From a virus: a stretch of 39,266 nucleotides of DNA. Shown piece after piece: positions 1 to 7,502 of this stretch; position 1 is the stretch's first letter; every line of letters starts with the position of its first letter. Below the pieces are notes generated by a model. The model saw only the letters and a program-made list of their open reading frames with translations. It did no database searches and was not told the DNA's origin. The stretch is taken from the IMG/VR virus record IMGVR_UViG_3300035438_001141, positions 1 to 39,266 of that record. One strand, 5' to 3'. The position numbers and the translations under genes are program-made.

Positions 1-127
1 AAATGACGTGTTGCCCAACGGTCTGAGGGCTTGATTTATACCAAGCCCTCAATTCGTTTTGTGAAAGTTCGCCGATAGTTTTTCGAATGATGCCTGCTTT
101 GCCCGAAAGGTCTGCCCCAACGTAAAG
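1..127. repeat. Terminal direct repeat (circular overlap), left copy
   Basis: Bases 1-127 are identical to bases 39140-39266. The gene reading frame continues correctly when the two copies are merged, so the molecule is circular or circularly permuted with about 39,139 unique bases. The length of 127 equals a common assembly k-mer size, so the repeat is more likely an assembly overlap than a true physical terminal redundancy. That last step is inference. Confidence 0.93.
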
Positions 128-157
128 CATTTGTTTGCTTTTATCTCTAACTATCAT
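1..157 (-). CDS. Small hypothetical protein, N-terminal part (continues across the join at 39266-39060)
   Basis: An ATG at 157-155 opens a minus-strand frame beginning MIVRDKSKQMLYVGADLS. It runs off base 1 and continues at 39139 to a TAA at 39062-39060. Joined, the protein has 78 residues with a polar Glu/Gln-rich C-terminus ending EQEQQGK. It lies 7 bases below the stop of the preceding structural gene and overlaps the portal start by 59 bases, so it belongs to the head gene cluster. I do not recognise the family. A small head-assembly or accessory role is only suggested by position. Confidence 0.75.
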   Translation of the reverse strand, partial: MIVRDKSKQMLYVGADLSGKAGIIRKTIGELSQNELRAWYKSSPQTVGQHVI

Positions 158-164
158 ACTTTTA

Positions 165-713
165 TTAATCTAAGGCGTTCATCACTGTTTCGCCGTTCAC
201 AATGTACCTTGCTTTGTTCGTGGTTCTGCAAGTAATGGTAAGCGTTTCTTGATTTGAATCGGTAAACAATGCACCCGATAAACCTTCGGCGCTTGTTAAC
301 CTTGCAACTCTTTTCTTACCGCCAACCAATTCAACGCCCCAAATCCAATAATTACCCGTGTTTTCCACGTGTACACAAACCAAGCCGCACGCCTGATTTG
401 CCATGTCTTGAATAAGGTTACGTAATTCCTGGTCACGGCAATTAATGACACCTGTCAAACTTTGCTCAATCGATACCGATAAAGTGTCAGGGTCTTGCGT
501 TACCGTTTCCGTGAACGCTCCTGAGTTATCCCTAAACTCAATTTCGTAAAATACGCCAGCCGTGGAGGTCATGGCTATTGCCGTGGTTGCTCCTGAGGCG
601 TTATTGGTAACGCTTGCGACTTGGTTAGCATTGGCAATATAAAGTTTGCCAATACCACCTGCGCACGTTCCGTTTATACACTCGTTAAGCCAACCGCTTG
701 TTATTGCGCTCAT
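165..713 (-). CDS. Virion structural protein, possibly the tail tube protein
   Basis: This 182-residue protein starts MSAITSGWLNECINGTCAGG and has the Thr/Ser/Gly-rich, beta-strand-rich make-up of a phage structural subunit. A central part (about residues 75-115) ends in an LRNLIQDMA helix. The last third (SAEGLSGALFTDSNQ, then TLTITCR) resembles the closing strands of tail-tube folds, but this is a weak resemblance. It lies directly downstream of the major capsid gene and upstream of the portal. The tape measure is more than 3 kb upstream, so context does not settle the role. A minor head protein is the main alternative. Confidence 0.5.
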   Translation of the reverse strand: MSAITSGWLNECINGTCAGGIGKLYIANANQVASVTNNASGATTAIAMTSTAGVFYEIEFRDNSGAFTETVTQDPDTLSVSIEQSLTGVINCRDQELRNLIQDMANQACGLVCVHVENTGNYWIWGVELVGGKKRVARLTSAEGLSGALFTDSNQETLTITCRTTNKARYIVNGETVMNALD

Positions 714-723
714 TAGTTTTTGA

Positions 724-1707
724 TTAGTAGCCTAAGCTGATTAATGAAGGGTGAATATAATTTACGCCCATTTTGAAGCGTGCTTTGATATACACCTTTT
801 CGTCCTTTTGGTCGTACCAAAGTTCCAAAGCCGTTTCAGGACTTAGCACGTCGGTTGCAAGCACCTTGTTTTGAGGCGTGGTATATTCAACGTAATGCGG
901 CTTAGTTGTTCCAAGTGACGTTGCAATGTCGTCCCAACGGAATTGAGGTACAACGGGCACGCCACGGAAGGTAAATTGCTCAACACCGTTAATCAACTGA
1001 AGTAAACCATAGTCACCACCACCGCCGTTTTCAATGTCCTCGCGAAGCTGAGAATAAACGCTTTGCGTTACATTAAACACCTTTTGGTTGGCAGGTAAAC
1101 CTTTCAACTGCAAAGGAGCCTGGTCATACACCGCGCGAAGAATCGCGAAGCCGTCACCAGCGCCAAGGTCTGTACCTGAGCCTGTGTTGCAACGTGGTAC
1201 TAAGTCTTGTGCAACCAACTGAGGGTAATAAACAGTCCAAAAACCGTCTAATGAATCAAAGTTTGGGTTATTGCTTGACTGGTCACCGAAGTAAGAAAGA
1301 CGGGTAATGTCGTTTCTTATCGCCTGTTGTGTACGGGTCAAAAGAATGTTTTCAATCAATGTACCCGAAACATCTGGCAGCCTTGTACCTGTTTTCAATA
1401 ACTCTTCAAAAACTGTATCCTCGAACTCGTCCCAACACATTTCTAAATCCACTTTCATTTTTTCAACGTCGATGGTGCGCTGGTAAATGTCAACCGAGCC
1501 AACTGGGTTAAATCCACAGCCTGAGTATTTACGTACAATGTTTTCCAACTGTTGTACGAAAACCATTTTCTTTTTATTCGCAACGTTACCAAGAACGCGA
1601 AATTGTCCGCGAAGGTCATCGTCAAAGAAAACGGGTTCTAAAAAAATGTTATTTGCCTCCGTACCTCTGAAAGATACATCAAGTTGGCTTATTTCAACTA
1701 ATGCCAT
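724..1707 (-). CDS. Major capsid protein
   Basis: This 327-residue protein should form the icosahedral shell. It has the size and composition of an HK97-fold capsid protein: an N-terminal MALVEISQLDVSFRGTEANN followed by a long mixed alpha/beta body, a glycine-rich turn (GGGGDYG, about 228-234) and a C-terminal strand ending in YIHPSLISLGY. That closing segment looks like those of major capsid proteins of Bacteroidota phages. There is no long N-terminal delta domain, which fits the separate scaffold-like tail on the protease two genes upstream. Context is protease, 154-residue protein, this gene. The call rests on overall pattern and position, not on a catalytic motif. Confidence 0.8.
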   Translation of the reverse strand: MALVEISQLDVSFRGTEANNIFLEPVFFDDDLRGQFRVLGNVANKKKMVFVQQLENIVRKYSGCGFNPVGSVDIYQRTIDVEKMKVDLEMCWDEFEDTVFEELLKTGTRLPDVSGTLIENILLTRTQQAIRNDITRLSYFGDQSSNNPNFDSLDGFWTVYYPQLVAQDLVPRCNTGSGTDLGAGDGFAILRAVYDQAPLQLKGLPANQKVFNVTQSVYSQLREDIENGGGGDYGLLQLINGVEQFTFRGVPVVPQFRWDDIATSLGTTKPHYVEYTTPQNKVLATDVLSPETALELWYDQKDEKVYIKARFKMGVNYIHPSLISLGY

Positions 1708-1719
1708 TTGTTTTTAATT

Positions 1720-2184
1720 TTAAAGATTTGGATAAGAAATGGTTGCAGACGTATTTGTTAAAACAAAAGCATCTTCAATACCAAATGAAAACTCTGTTTT
1801 TGCTCCAGCAGTTGTTGCTACTGCAAATAATACTTTCCAATCATTACTTGCATTTAACGCCGAAGTATTGATTTGTAAAATTGCCGTTGGTGCTGAGGAT
1901 TGCCAGTTAGCGTATGCCTCATTACCTGATTCATCCATTACGGTAACCTTGTAAAAATCACTTGCGCTTGTTACACCCGTCAACGGTGCAAAGTTCAAAC
2001 GCTTTCCAGCTGAGGAAGTGCCATAAGTGAAAGAAACGGGAATGCGATCCGTAAAGGTATCGATACCGTATAATTGCTCCGCATTTACTCCATTCGCGTT
2101 GGCATACGGGTTGGTGCGGTTTAAACTGTTTTGCCCGACGTATGTATTTGAATCGAGAAAACCATTAACGTTTGCTGTTGCCAT
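1720..2184 (-). CDS. Probable capsid accessory (decoration-like) structural protein
   Basis: The 154-residue product lies between the head protease (its ATG overlaps the protease stop at 2184) and the major capsid gene. It is rich in Ala, Thr, Ser and Asn, has almost no charged runs and looks all-beta. The N-terminus is Asn-rich (FLDSNTYVGQNSLNRTNPYA). Decoration proteins and head fibres often sit immediately before the major capsid gene, which is the basis for the suggested role. I recognise no specific family. Confidence 0.6.
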   Translation of the reverse strand: MATANVNGFLDSNTYVGQNSLNRTNPYANANGVNAEQLYGIDTFTDRIPVSFTYGTSSAGKRLNFAPLTGVTSASDFYKVTVMDESGNEAYANWQSSAPTAILQINTSALNASNDWKVLFAVATTAGAKTEFSFGIEDAFVLTNTSATISYPNL

Positions 2185-3566
2185 TATCTTTGTGAGATTT
2201 TAGTTTGAACTAATGAAGCGAAAGAATCAAAGTAACTCGATTTCGCTTTTGTTTCTTGCGTTTTTTCATGTGCTGAGCCGCCTGAAGGAAGTCCAACGCC
2301 TTTTTTTACTTGCGCCCTGAGTGCAACCAATTCATTTCCCAATGTTTCAAGAACCGCCTCAATTTCATTGATAGAGTTCTTTTGTTCATCGGTCTTTTTG
2401 TACATTGATTCCATTTCCTCTTTTTGCTTTGAGTTAATGGCATCCATTTCATCGGGCGACATTACAATGTAACCTTTCTCCTTTAACATGGAAATAGCCT
2501 TTTCGACTTCATCCATCTCAGGCTCTTCAATTACTTTTTCCTCCTCCTCAATAACATTTTCCACCGTTGGAGTTTCATCTATGCTATTAAGAAGGGATTT
2601 GATTTTTTCTAAAATAGAACTACCCATTTCATCTTCTTTTTTTGTGTTTGTTAATAATGCGGCTGGGACATTCAAGAACTTGTTTAGGCTATTTTGCAAC
2701 GGTAACATATCTATGTTTTTTTCGCCAACTTTAACAATTTCATCAATGAAGCCAAATTCTAATGCTTCCTGAGCGGTCAGCCAAGTCTCGGCTGCCATCA
2801 TATTCGTAATAATTTCTTTTAGGTTATTTTGATATCCCCTGCGCTTAAGAACCGAAGCCGTGTAAATGTCAAGTAATTTTGCCTCCATCTTGTCTAATAA
2901 TTCAGCCGTTGCCTCAAGTTCGTCGGCGTTACCCATCGTATAACTCCAAGGTCGGTGGATCATCATAAAAGCGTTTTCAGTCATTTTAACATTGTCAGCC
3001 GCCAACAGTACAACCGTTGCAATGCTTGCTACCAAGCCGATTCCTGTTGCCGTGGTTTCTTCCGGGTAATTAGCAACTAAGTCAGCAATACCCATTCCTT
3101 CGGTGACACTGCCACCGCCTGAGGATATTGTTAAATTAATTGGCTGCCCGTTCGCCTGGTTAATTTTGGTTCTTACAGAATTATAAGAATTAACCGATTC
3201 CGAAATTTCACCTAAAATATCTATACTTACTTTTGCCATGTTTTTTACTTTGTCCTTTTGTATTGCCTTGTATTTTGCCTCAGCCCAAACCCTCATGGCA
3301 CTTCCACCCCATGCGTCGTACATTACTGAGCCGCAAATTTCAGAACCGTCTTCATCAAAATATTTACCCTGGTCATACGTTTCCGCGCGGCTTAAAAAGG
3401 AATATGTACGCTGAACTGTTTCCTCAGATAACCCCTCACCGTTGGCGATTTGATTTGCCCGTTGCCAGCCAACAAGCGTTCCGCAGTCAGACCCGTTCTT
3501 TTCCTTATGATCAAGTGCGCGTCGTGCGTTGTTCTTTGCGGCATCTGGATAATCGGCGTATGTCAT
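2184..3566 (-). CDS. Head maturation protease: N-terminal phage domain + ClpP-like protease + scaffold-like tail
   Basis: Three regions are visible in 460 residues. Residues 1-105 carry a conserved phage module (TLVGWQRANQIANGEGLS at 30-47; YDAWGGSAMRVWAEA at 83-97). Residues 110-285 are ClpP/S14-like: SSGGGSVTEG (148-157), nucleophile S181 in GLVASIATVV, H204 in MMIHRPWS, and E260 with TWLTAQEALEFGFIDE at the place where ClpP has Asp, a substitution seen in phage S14 relatives. Residues 305-460 are Glu/Lys-rich coiled coil typical of a scaffold. The protein probably assembles with and then processes the prohead. An internal Met at 110 could start a shorter form. It lies two genes ahead of the major capsid gene. 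Confidence 0.85.
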   Translation of the reverse strand: MTYADYPDAAKNNARRALDHKEKNGSDCGTLVGWQRANQIANGEGLSEETVQRTYSFLSRAETYDQGKYFDEDGSEICGSVMYDAWGGSAMRVWAEAKYKAIQKDKVKNMAKVSIDILGEISESVNSYNSVRTKINQANGQPINLTISSGGGSVTEGMGIADLVANYPEETTATGIGLVASIATVVLLAADNVKMTENAFMMIHRPWSYTMGNADELEATAELLDKMEAKLLDIYTASVLKRRGYQNNLKEIITNMMAAETWLTAQEALEFGFIDEIVKVGEKNIDMLPLQNSLNKFLNVPAALLTNTKKEDEMGSSILEKIKSLLNSIDETPTVENVIEEEEKVIEEPEMDEVEKAISMLKEKGYIVMSPDEMDAINSKQKEEMESMYKKTDEQKNSINEIEAVLETLGNELVALRAQVKKGVGLPSGGSAHEKTQETKAKSSYFDSFASLVQTKISQR

Positions 3567-3592
3567 AAAAGAAAAATAATTTATTTACAAAA

Positions 3593-3949
3593 TTACTCGG
3601 TCTCGTTTTTATCTTTTCTTTTTTGCTTGATTTGATAACCAAACCTTTCGGGGTGCTGAACCATGTTATAAACGTGCTTCTTACTTATTCCCGTTCGTAT
3701 GCTTATTTCCATCATGGCGTCCATCTTTGAATCATTTGAATAAAGGCTATTCGGGTAAAGATGCATGACCATATATTTCGCCACCGTCTTTTCCTTTACC
3801 ACGTCTGTTTTAACGAGGAAGGAAATAAGGTGAAAGAAACTGGGTGTAATGCCTTCCTTTTGGCAAAATGCACTGTATTTATTTAGGATTTCATGGGTAA
3901 AATCCTGCAATAAATCTTCGTTAATCATTTCAAATTCATCCATTTTCAT
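3593..3949 (-). CDS. Hypothetical protein with helix-turn-helix-like C-terminus
   Basis: The 118-residue product is acidic at the N-terminus and ends in a Lys/Arg-rich tail (QIKQKRKDKNETE). Residues about 82-104 (MEISIRTGISKKHVYNMVQH) have the spacing of a helix-turn-helix, with Gly in the turn. It overlaps the gene upstream by 14 bases and precedes the head protease by 26. Among structural genes this could be a small DNA-binding or assembly protein, but no family is recognised. Confidence 0.65.
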   Translation of the reverse strand: MKMDEFEMINEDLLQDFTHEILNKYSAFCQKEGITPSFFHLISFLVKTDVVKEKTVAKYMVMHLYPNSLYSNDSKMDAMMEISIRTGISKKHVYNMVQHPERFGYQIKQKRKDKNETE

Positions 3950-4199
3950 TCCAATATTGTACTATTTGCCTCATTTTACCAACGACTTTTGTCCGACACG
4001 CGGGACAATTTCGCCGCTCAGGCTCATAATGATTAACAAAATTGTTATAAATATTGAACAAATAATCCATATCGTTCGGGTCAATGCTTAAAACCCTGTA
4101 TGTCCTGTTTACCGTGGCGGTAACTTGCGCCTTATATTCCTCAGGGATACGTGAACCAAGTTCTCCCCAAATGCTATCTGTTTTCATACAATTACACAT
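3936..4199 (-). CDS. Small hypothetical protein with a CPAC motif
   Basis: An 87-residue protein starting directly after the tape-measure stop (TAA then ATG, no gap). It has Cys pairs at the extreme N-terminus (MCNC) and near residue 65 (NCPACRTK), which could bind one zinc if both are used. A second Met at residue 5 is an alternative start that would remove the N-terminal pair. It lies between the tape measure and the head protease and has no recognisable family. Confidence 0.65.
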   Translation of the reverse strand: MCNCMKTDSIWGELGSRIPEEYKAQVTATVNRTYRVLSIDPNDMDYLFNIYNNFVNHYEPERRNCPACRTKVVGKMRQIVQYWNENG

Positions 4200-7100
4200 T
4201 TATAAAGTGGCGTTTATTTTCAGTTTATTTCCCTCAGCAAGATCGCGCGCAATGTCCTCACTCACAACGTAGGCTTGCAACCTGTCAATCCTGTTGTTTA
4301 TCGCGTCGGTCTTTGCCTCCATGACTTGTAAAAATTCGTTCATGTTACCTTGTAAACCTAAGCCTTGTATCGGTGGGCTAATCGGTGGAACCATGCCACC
4401 CTCGGCAAAACCTTTGATACCAAGCCGCCTGAATGTCGGAGAACCGCCTAATAAACTTTGCTGGCGTTGGTTCAATACAACCTCACCACGTTTAACGTAT
4501 GCCAAAACATTGTCACCATTTGACCTCGTTGGTATATTTTGCTTTTGATTCACCCGTTGCCCTGTGACAACGCCACCCTCCGCAAGAGGCTGGGCTGCAA
4601 TGGTTGCAATTTGCGCTCCCGATGCAATACCAACGGCGGCGGCGTTTATAAAATTAATTGGAGGGGCTGAACTTGCTAAAGCTCTTTGAATAGCTAAAGC
4701 GCCTTGAATGATTGCTTGAATAACGGCAATGCGTTTTTCTTCCTTTGCGGCTTTGATTCTTATCGCTTCGGCTTCCGCTTGTTGTTGTTTTAATAATTCC
4801 TTTTGAGAGGCAATATCCCTTTCAATTCTTTTTTTTCTTATTCCCGATGCCTTTTCCGCTTTTGCCTCAAGTTCTTCAATATTATTTTCAGTTGTTTCAA
4901 TTTGATTATTAATAGCATCGACTGCCTTTTGGTTTGCAATACTTTGTATAGTTCCAATAAAATTTATCAATTCATTAACACCATTTGCAATAGAATCTTT
5001 CAATTTTTCCCTATCCTCTTTTTCTTTATCCTCTTTATCTTTTTTATATTTATCTTGAATATCTTTAATCTCCTGTTCTGTCTTGTCGGTCAAAAGTTTT
5101 CTTAACCTTGCTTTTTCAGTTTCAGAAGCAAAAATTGAATCTAATTCTTTATTCAAATTATCAAGGTCATCTTGTCCTTTTTGTTTTGCGGCGGCTATTT
5201 CCTTTTCCTGTTCGTTCTCGATTGAATCAATTTGCAACTTATTAATTTTATCATAAAATGCTTTTTCAGCCGAAACCCTTTTATCATTAATATCTTTTTC
5301 CTGCTTTTCAATTCCCTCTTTGCCTTTAATGTAATTTGCCTCAGCCGCACGGCGTTCAACAAGCAAGTTTTCCATTTGCTTTGACTCTGCTTCTTCAAGG
5401 GCAATCAAGGCGTCAATCCTTTGTATTTCCCTGTTATAATCATTGTCTAACACGGTGCGCCGCCTGTTAATGTTTTCTATTTCATCTTCCGTGATATCTT
5501 GCTTTGACCGCGCAAGATTGATAATGGATTGAGCGACTTTAAAGTTTTGGTTTATTTCCTCAATGGCATCTTGTTTTTTCTTTTCCGCATTGAGCCCAAG
5601 TATTTCGTTTTGAGCATCAACCGCCGTTTTTATCTGGGCGTTGACCTCATTTAATTTAACGGCTATTTCCTTTTGAGCATCTGAGCCAACCACGGCGTTT
5701 GAAAACGCGCTTTGTAATTTGCTTCGTTCATCCTCAAGGGCTGCAAGTGAACCTTCTGCGTATTCTTTTGCCGCGTCCCTGCCTCCTTTATTTGCCGTGG
5801 TGCTTAATTCTTTATTTTGGGCTTTTAACCTTTTCTTTTGTTCTTCGGCGTTTTGCTTTTCAAGTGCAATCCGATCCTTTTCCGCTTTCTCAATAGCTAA
5901 CTTATCCTCCTTATCTATCTTTTGTTTTTCGGCTCTAAATACATCTCGATTTGCTTTTAATGCACCGCTTATGCTTCCAGTTGTAAAAAAGGTTGTTAAC
6001 CCTGCCCCCATGGCTTTTAAGGTTGCAGGAAACTCATTTGCAAAATCAAGTAAACCGCCTAATAAGTCATTGAAAAATATCTTTGCTTTGGAGGATATAA
6101 TTGTAAATTCCCCACCAAACTTTGTGAATGATTCATTTAATTCTGATTGACTTGCTTCTAAATCTAAGTTTGTTTGATAAAGAATTTCCTGTTGTGTTTG
6201 ATATTGGTTTGTTGACTTTGTTACATCGTCGGTATTTTTTAAAATCTTTTCCAACGAAAGAATATAAGCCAAGCCAGCATCTTCACCAGCCGAACCGAAA
6301 ACGTCTGCGATAACCGTTTGTAATTTATCGCCAGCAACCTCAGTGTCACCCATTTTACCGCTAACCAATGATAAAGCTTCGGCGGTTGTAATTGATCCGT
6401 TGTTTAAATTCTCAAATAATTCTCCCGTAAATTCTTCACCAAATGCACCCACTAAAGCATCTTTTGAAGTCTTTGTTTGCTCCCTAATTCTTAATCCAAA
6501 TTCCTTAACAACATCCAAGCCCTTATCTGAATAAATACCTTGGTTCGCTGCCTCGATTGAAATGGCTAAATAATCTTTAATGCTTAATCCAGCCGCCGCA
6601 AATTGAGCGGGATATTCTTTTAAGTTATCTAAGAACTCCCCATTACTATCTGCTCCCTTTCTAAATCCTGCCTCAATCGCGTCTAATGCCTCATTAAAAC
6701 CAATGCCTAATGATTTACTTGCCGCGTTGGCTGCAACGGTTATGTCGTTTACATCTTTTTTATATGTGGTTGATATTGCTTTTGACTTGCTTACAAAGTC
6801 AGTCAATACGTTTCCCGTCGCGCCAGTAAACGCCGCCACCTGATTAGAAAGTTCTTTTGTTTCGGCGACTGATTCGTTTATACTTTGAAATATTTCAGAT
6901 ATGCCACTAAATAAAGTTAATGCTATTCCAATAGCGCCAAGCGATTTATTGAATGCTCCTGTGGTTTGAGTTAATCCATTTATTCCCTGAGACAAGCCTC
7001 CTATTGTTCCAGTCACTTGTCCCAATGTCCCCCCAAGTTTCGGGAAGAATTGCCCCAATGCCTCAGTATAACCGCCGACGTTCCTTTGAAATTGCCCAAC

Positions 7101-7502
7101 CGTGGCATCAATGCCCTTTAGCTTTTTATCGAGATTGTTGATACTTACCAATAAATCTTTTGCCTCCTGACTTGATTCCTGTTCAGCTGCCGCCAAATCC
7201 TTGTATCGGTTGCGCTGGTCATTTAACTCCTTGCTTAACTTTCGATACGCCCCGTTGGCTTTGTCGGTTGCGGTTATTTCTTCGTTACGGCTTTTGATTT
7301 GTTCCTTAACAACTTTGTTAACCTCCATTTGAGCCGCCTTCAAGTCAACCAATTTTTTCTCAAGTTTCTTTATTTCTTGAACGTCCGTTGTTTTCTTGAG
7401 TTCCGCGTTAACGTCGGCAATGGCTCTTTTTAGTTCCGTTGCCGTTTCAACTGTTTTGCCTAAGCCGTCTATTACTATTTGAAAACCTATTACTTGTGCC
7501 AT
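4200..7502 (-). CDS. Tail tape measure protein
   Basis: At 1100 residues this is the longest product in the genome. Residues 20-135 are Lys/Glu-rich coiled coil, followed by a Gly-rich hydrophobic stretch (about 140-200). Long alternating helices with repeated KQ/EK patterns follow (about 530-900), then an Ala-rich hydrophobic region near 935-985 and Gly-rich C-terminal repeats (LAEGGVVTGQ, FAEGGMVPP) typical of tape-measure C-termini. The protein sets tail length and is ejected with DNA. At about 1.5 angstroms per residue it predicts a tail near 165 nm, pointing to a siphovirus. Its ATG overlaps the upstream stop by one base. Confidence 0.92.
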   Translation of the reverse strand: MAQVIGFQIVIDGLGKTVETATELKRAIADVNAELKKTTDVQEIKKLEKKLVDLKAAQMEVNKVVKEQIKSRNEEITATDKANGAYRKLSKELNDQRNRYKDLAAAEQESSQEAKDLLVSINNLDKKLKGIDATVGQFQRNVGGYTEALGQFFPKLGGTLGQVTGTIGGLSQGINGLTQTTGAFNKSLGAIGIALTLFSGISEIFQSINESVAETKELSNQVAAFTGATGNVLTDFVSKSKAISTTYKKDVNDITVAANAASKSLGIGFNEALDAIEAGFRKGADSNGEFLDNLKEYPAQFAAAGLSIKDYLAISIEAANQGIYSDKGLDVVKEFGLRIREQTKTSKDALVGAFGEEFTGELFENLNNGSITTAEALSLVSGKMGDTEVAGDKLQTVIADVFGSAGEDAGLAYILSLEKILKNTDDVTKSTNQYQTQQEILYQTNLDLEASQSELNESFTKFGGEFTIISSKAKIFFNDLLGGLLDFANEFPATLKAMGAGLTTFFTTGSISGALKANRDVFRAEKQKIDKEDKLAIEKAEKDRIALEKQNAEEQKKRLKAQNKELSTTANKGGRDAAKEYAEGSLAALEDERSKLQSAFSNAVVGSDAQKEIAVKLNEVNAQIKTAVDAQNEILGLNAEKKKQDAIEEINQNFKVAQSIINLARSKQDITEDEIENINRRRTVLDNDYNREIQRIDALIALEEAESKQMENLLVERRAAEANYIKGKEGIEKQEKDINDKRVSAEKAFYDKINKLQIDSIENEQEKEIAAAKQKGQDDLDNLNKELDSIFASETEKARLRKLLTDKTEQEIKDIQDKYKKDKEDKEKEDREKLKDSIANGVNELINFIGTIQSIANQKAVDAINNQIETTENNIEELEAKAEKASGIRKKRIERDIASQKELLKQQQAEAEAIRIKAAKEEKRIAVIQAIIQGALAIQRALASSAPPINFINAAAVGIASGAQIATIAAQPLAEGGVVTGQRVNQKQNIPTRSNGDNVLAYVKRGEVVLNQRQQSLLGGSPTFRRLGIKGFAEGGMVPPISPPIQGLGLQGNMNEFLQVMEAKTDAINNRIDRLQAYVVSEDIARDLAEGNKLKINATL

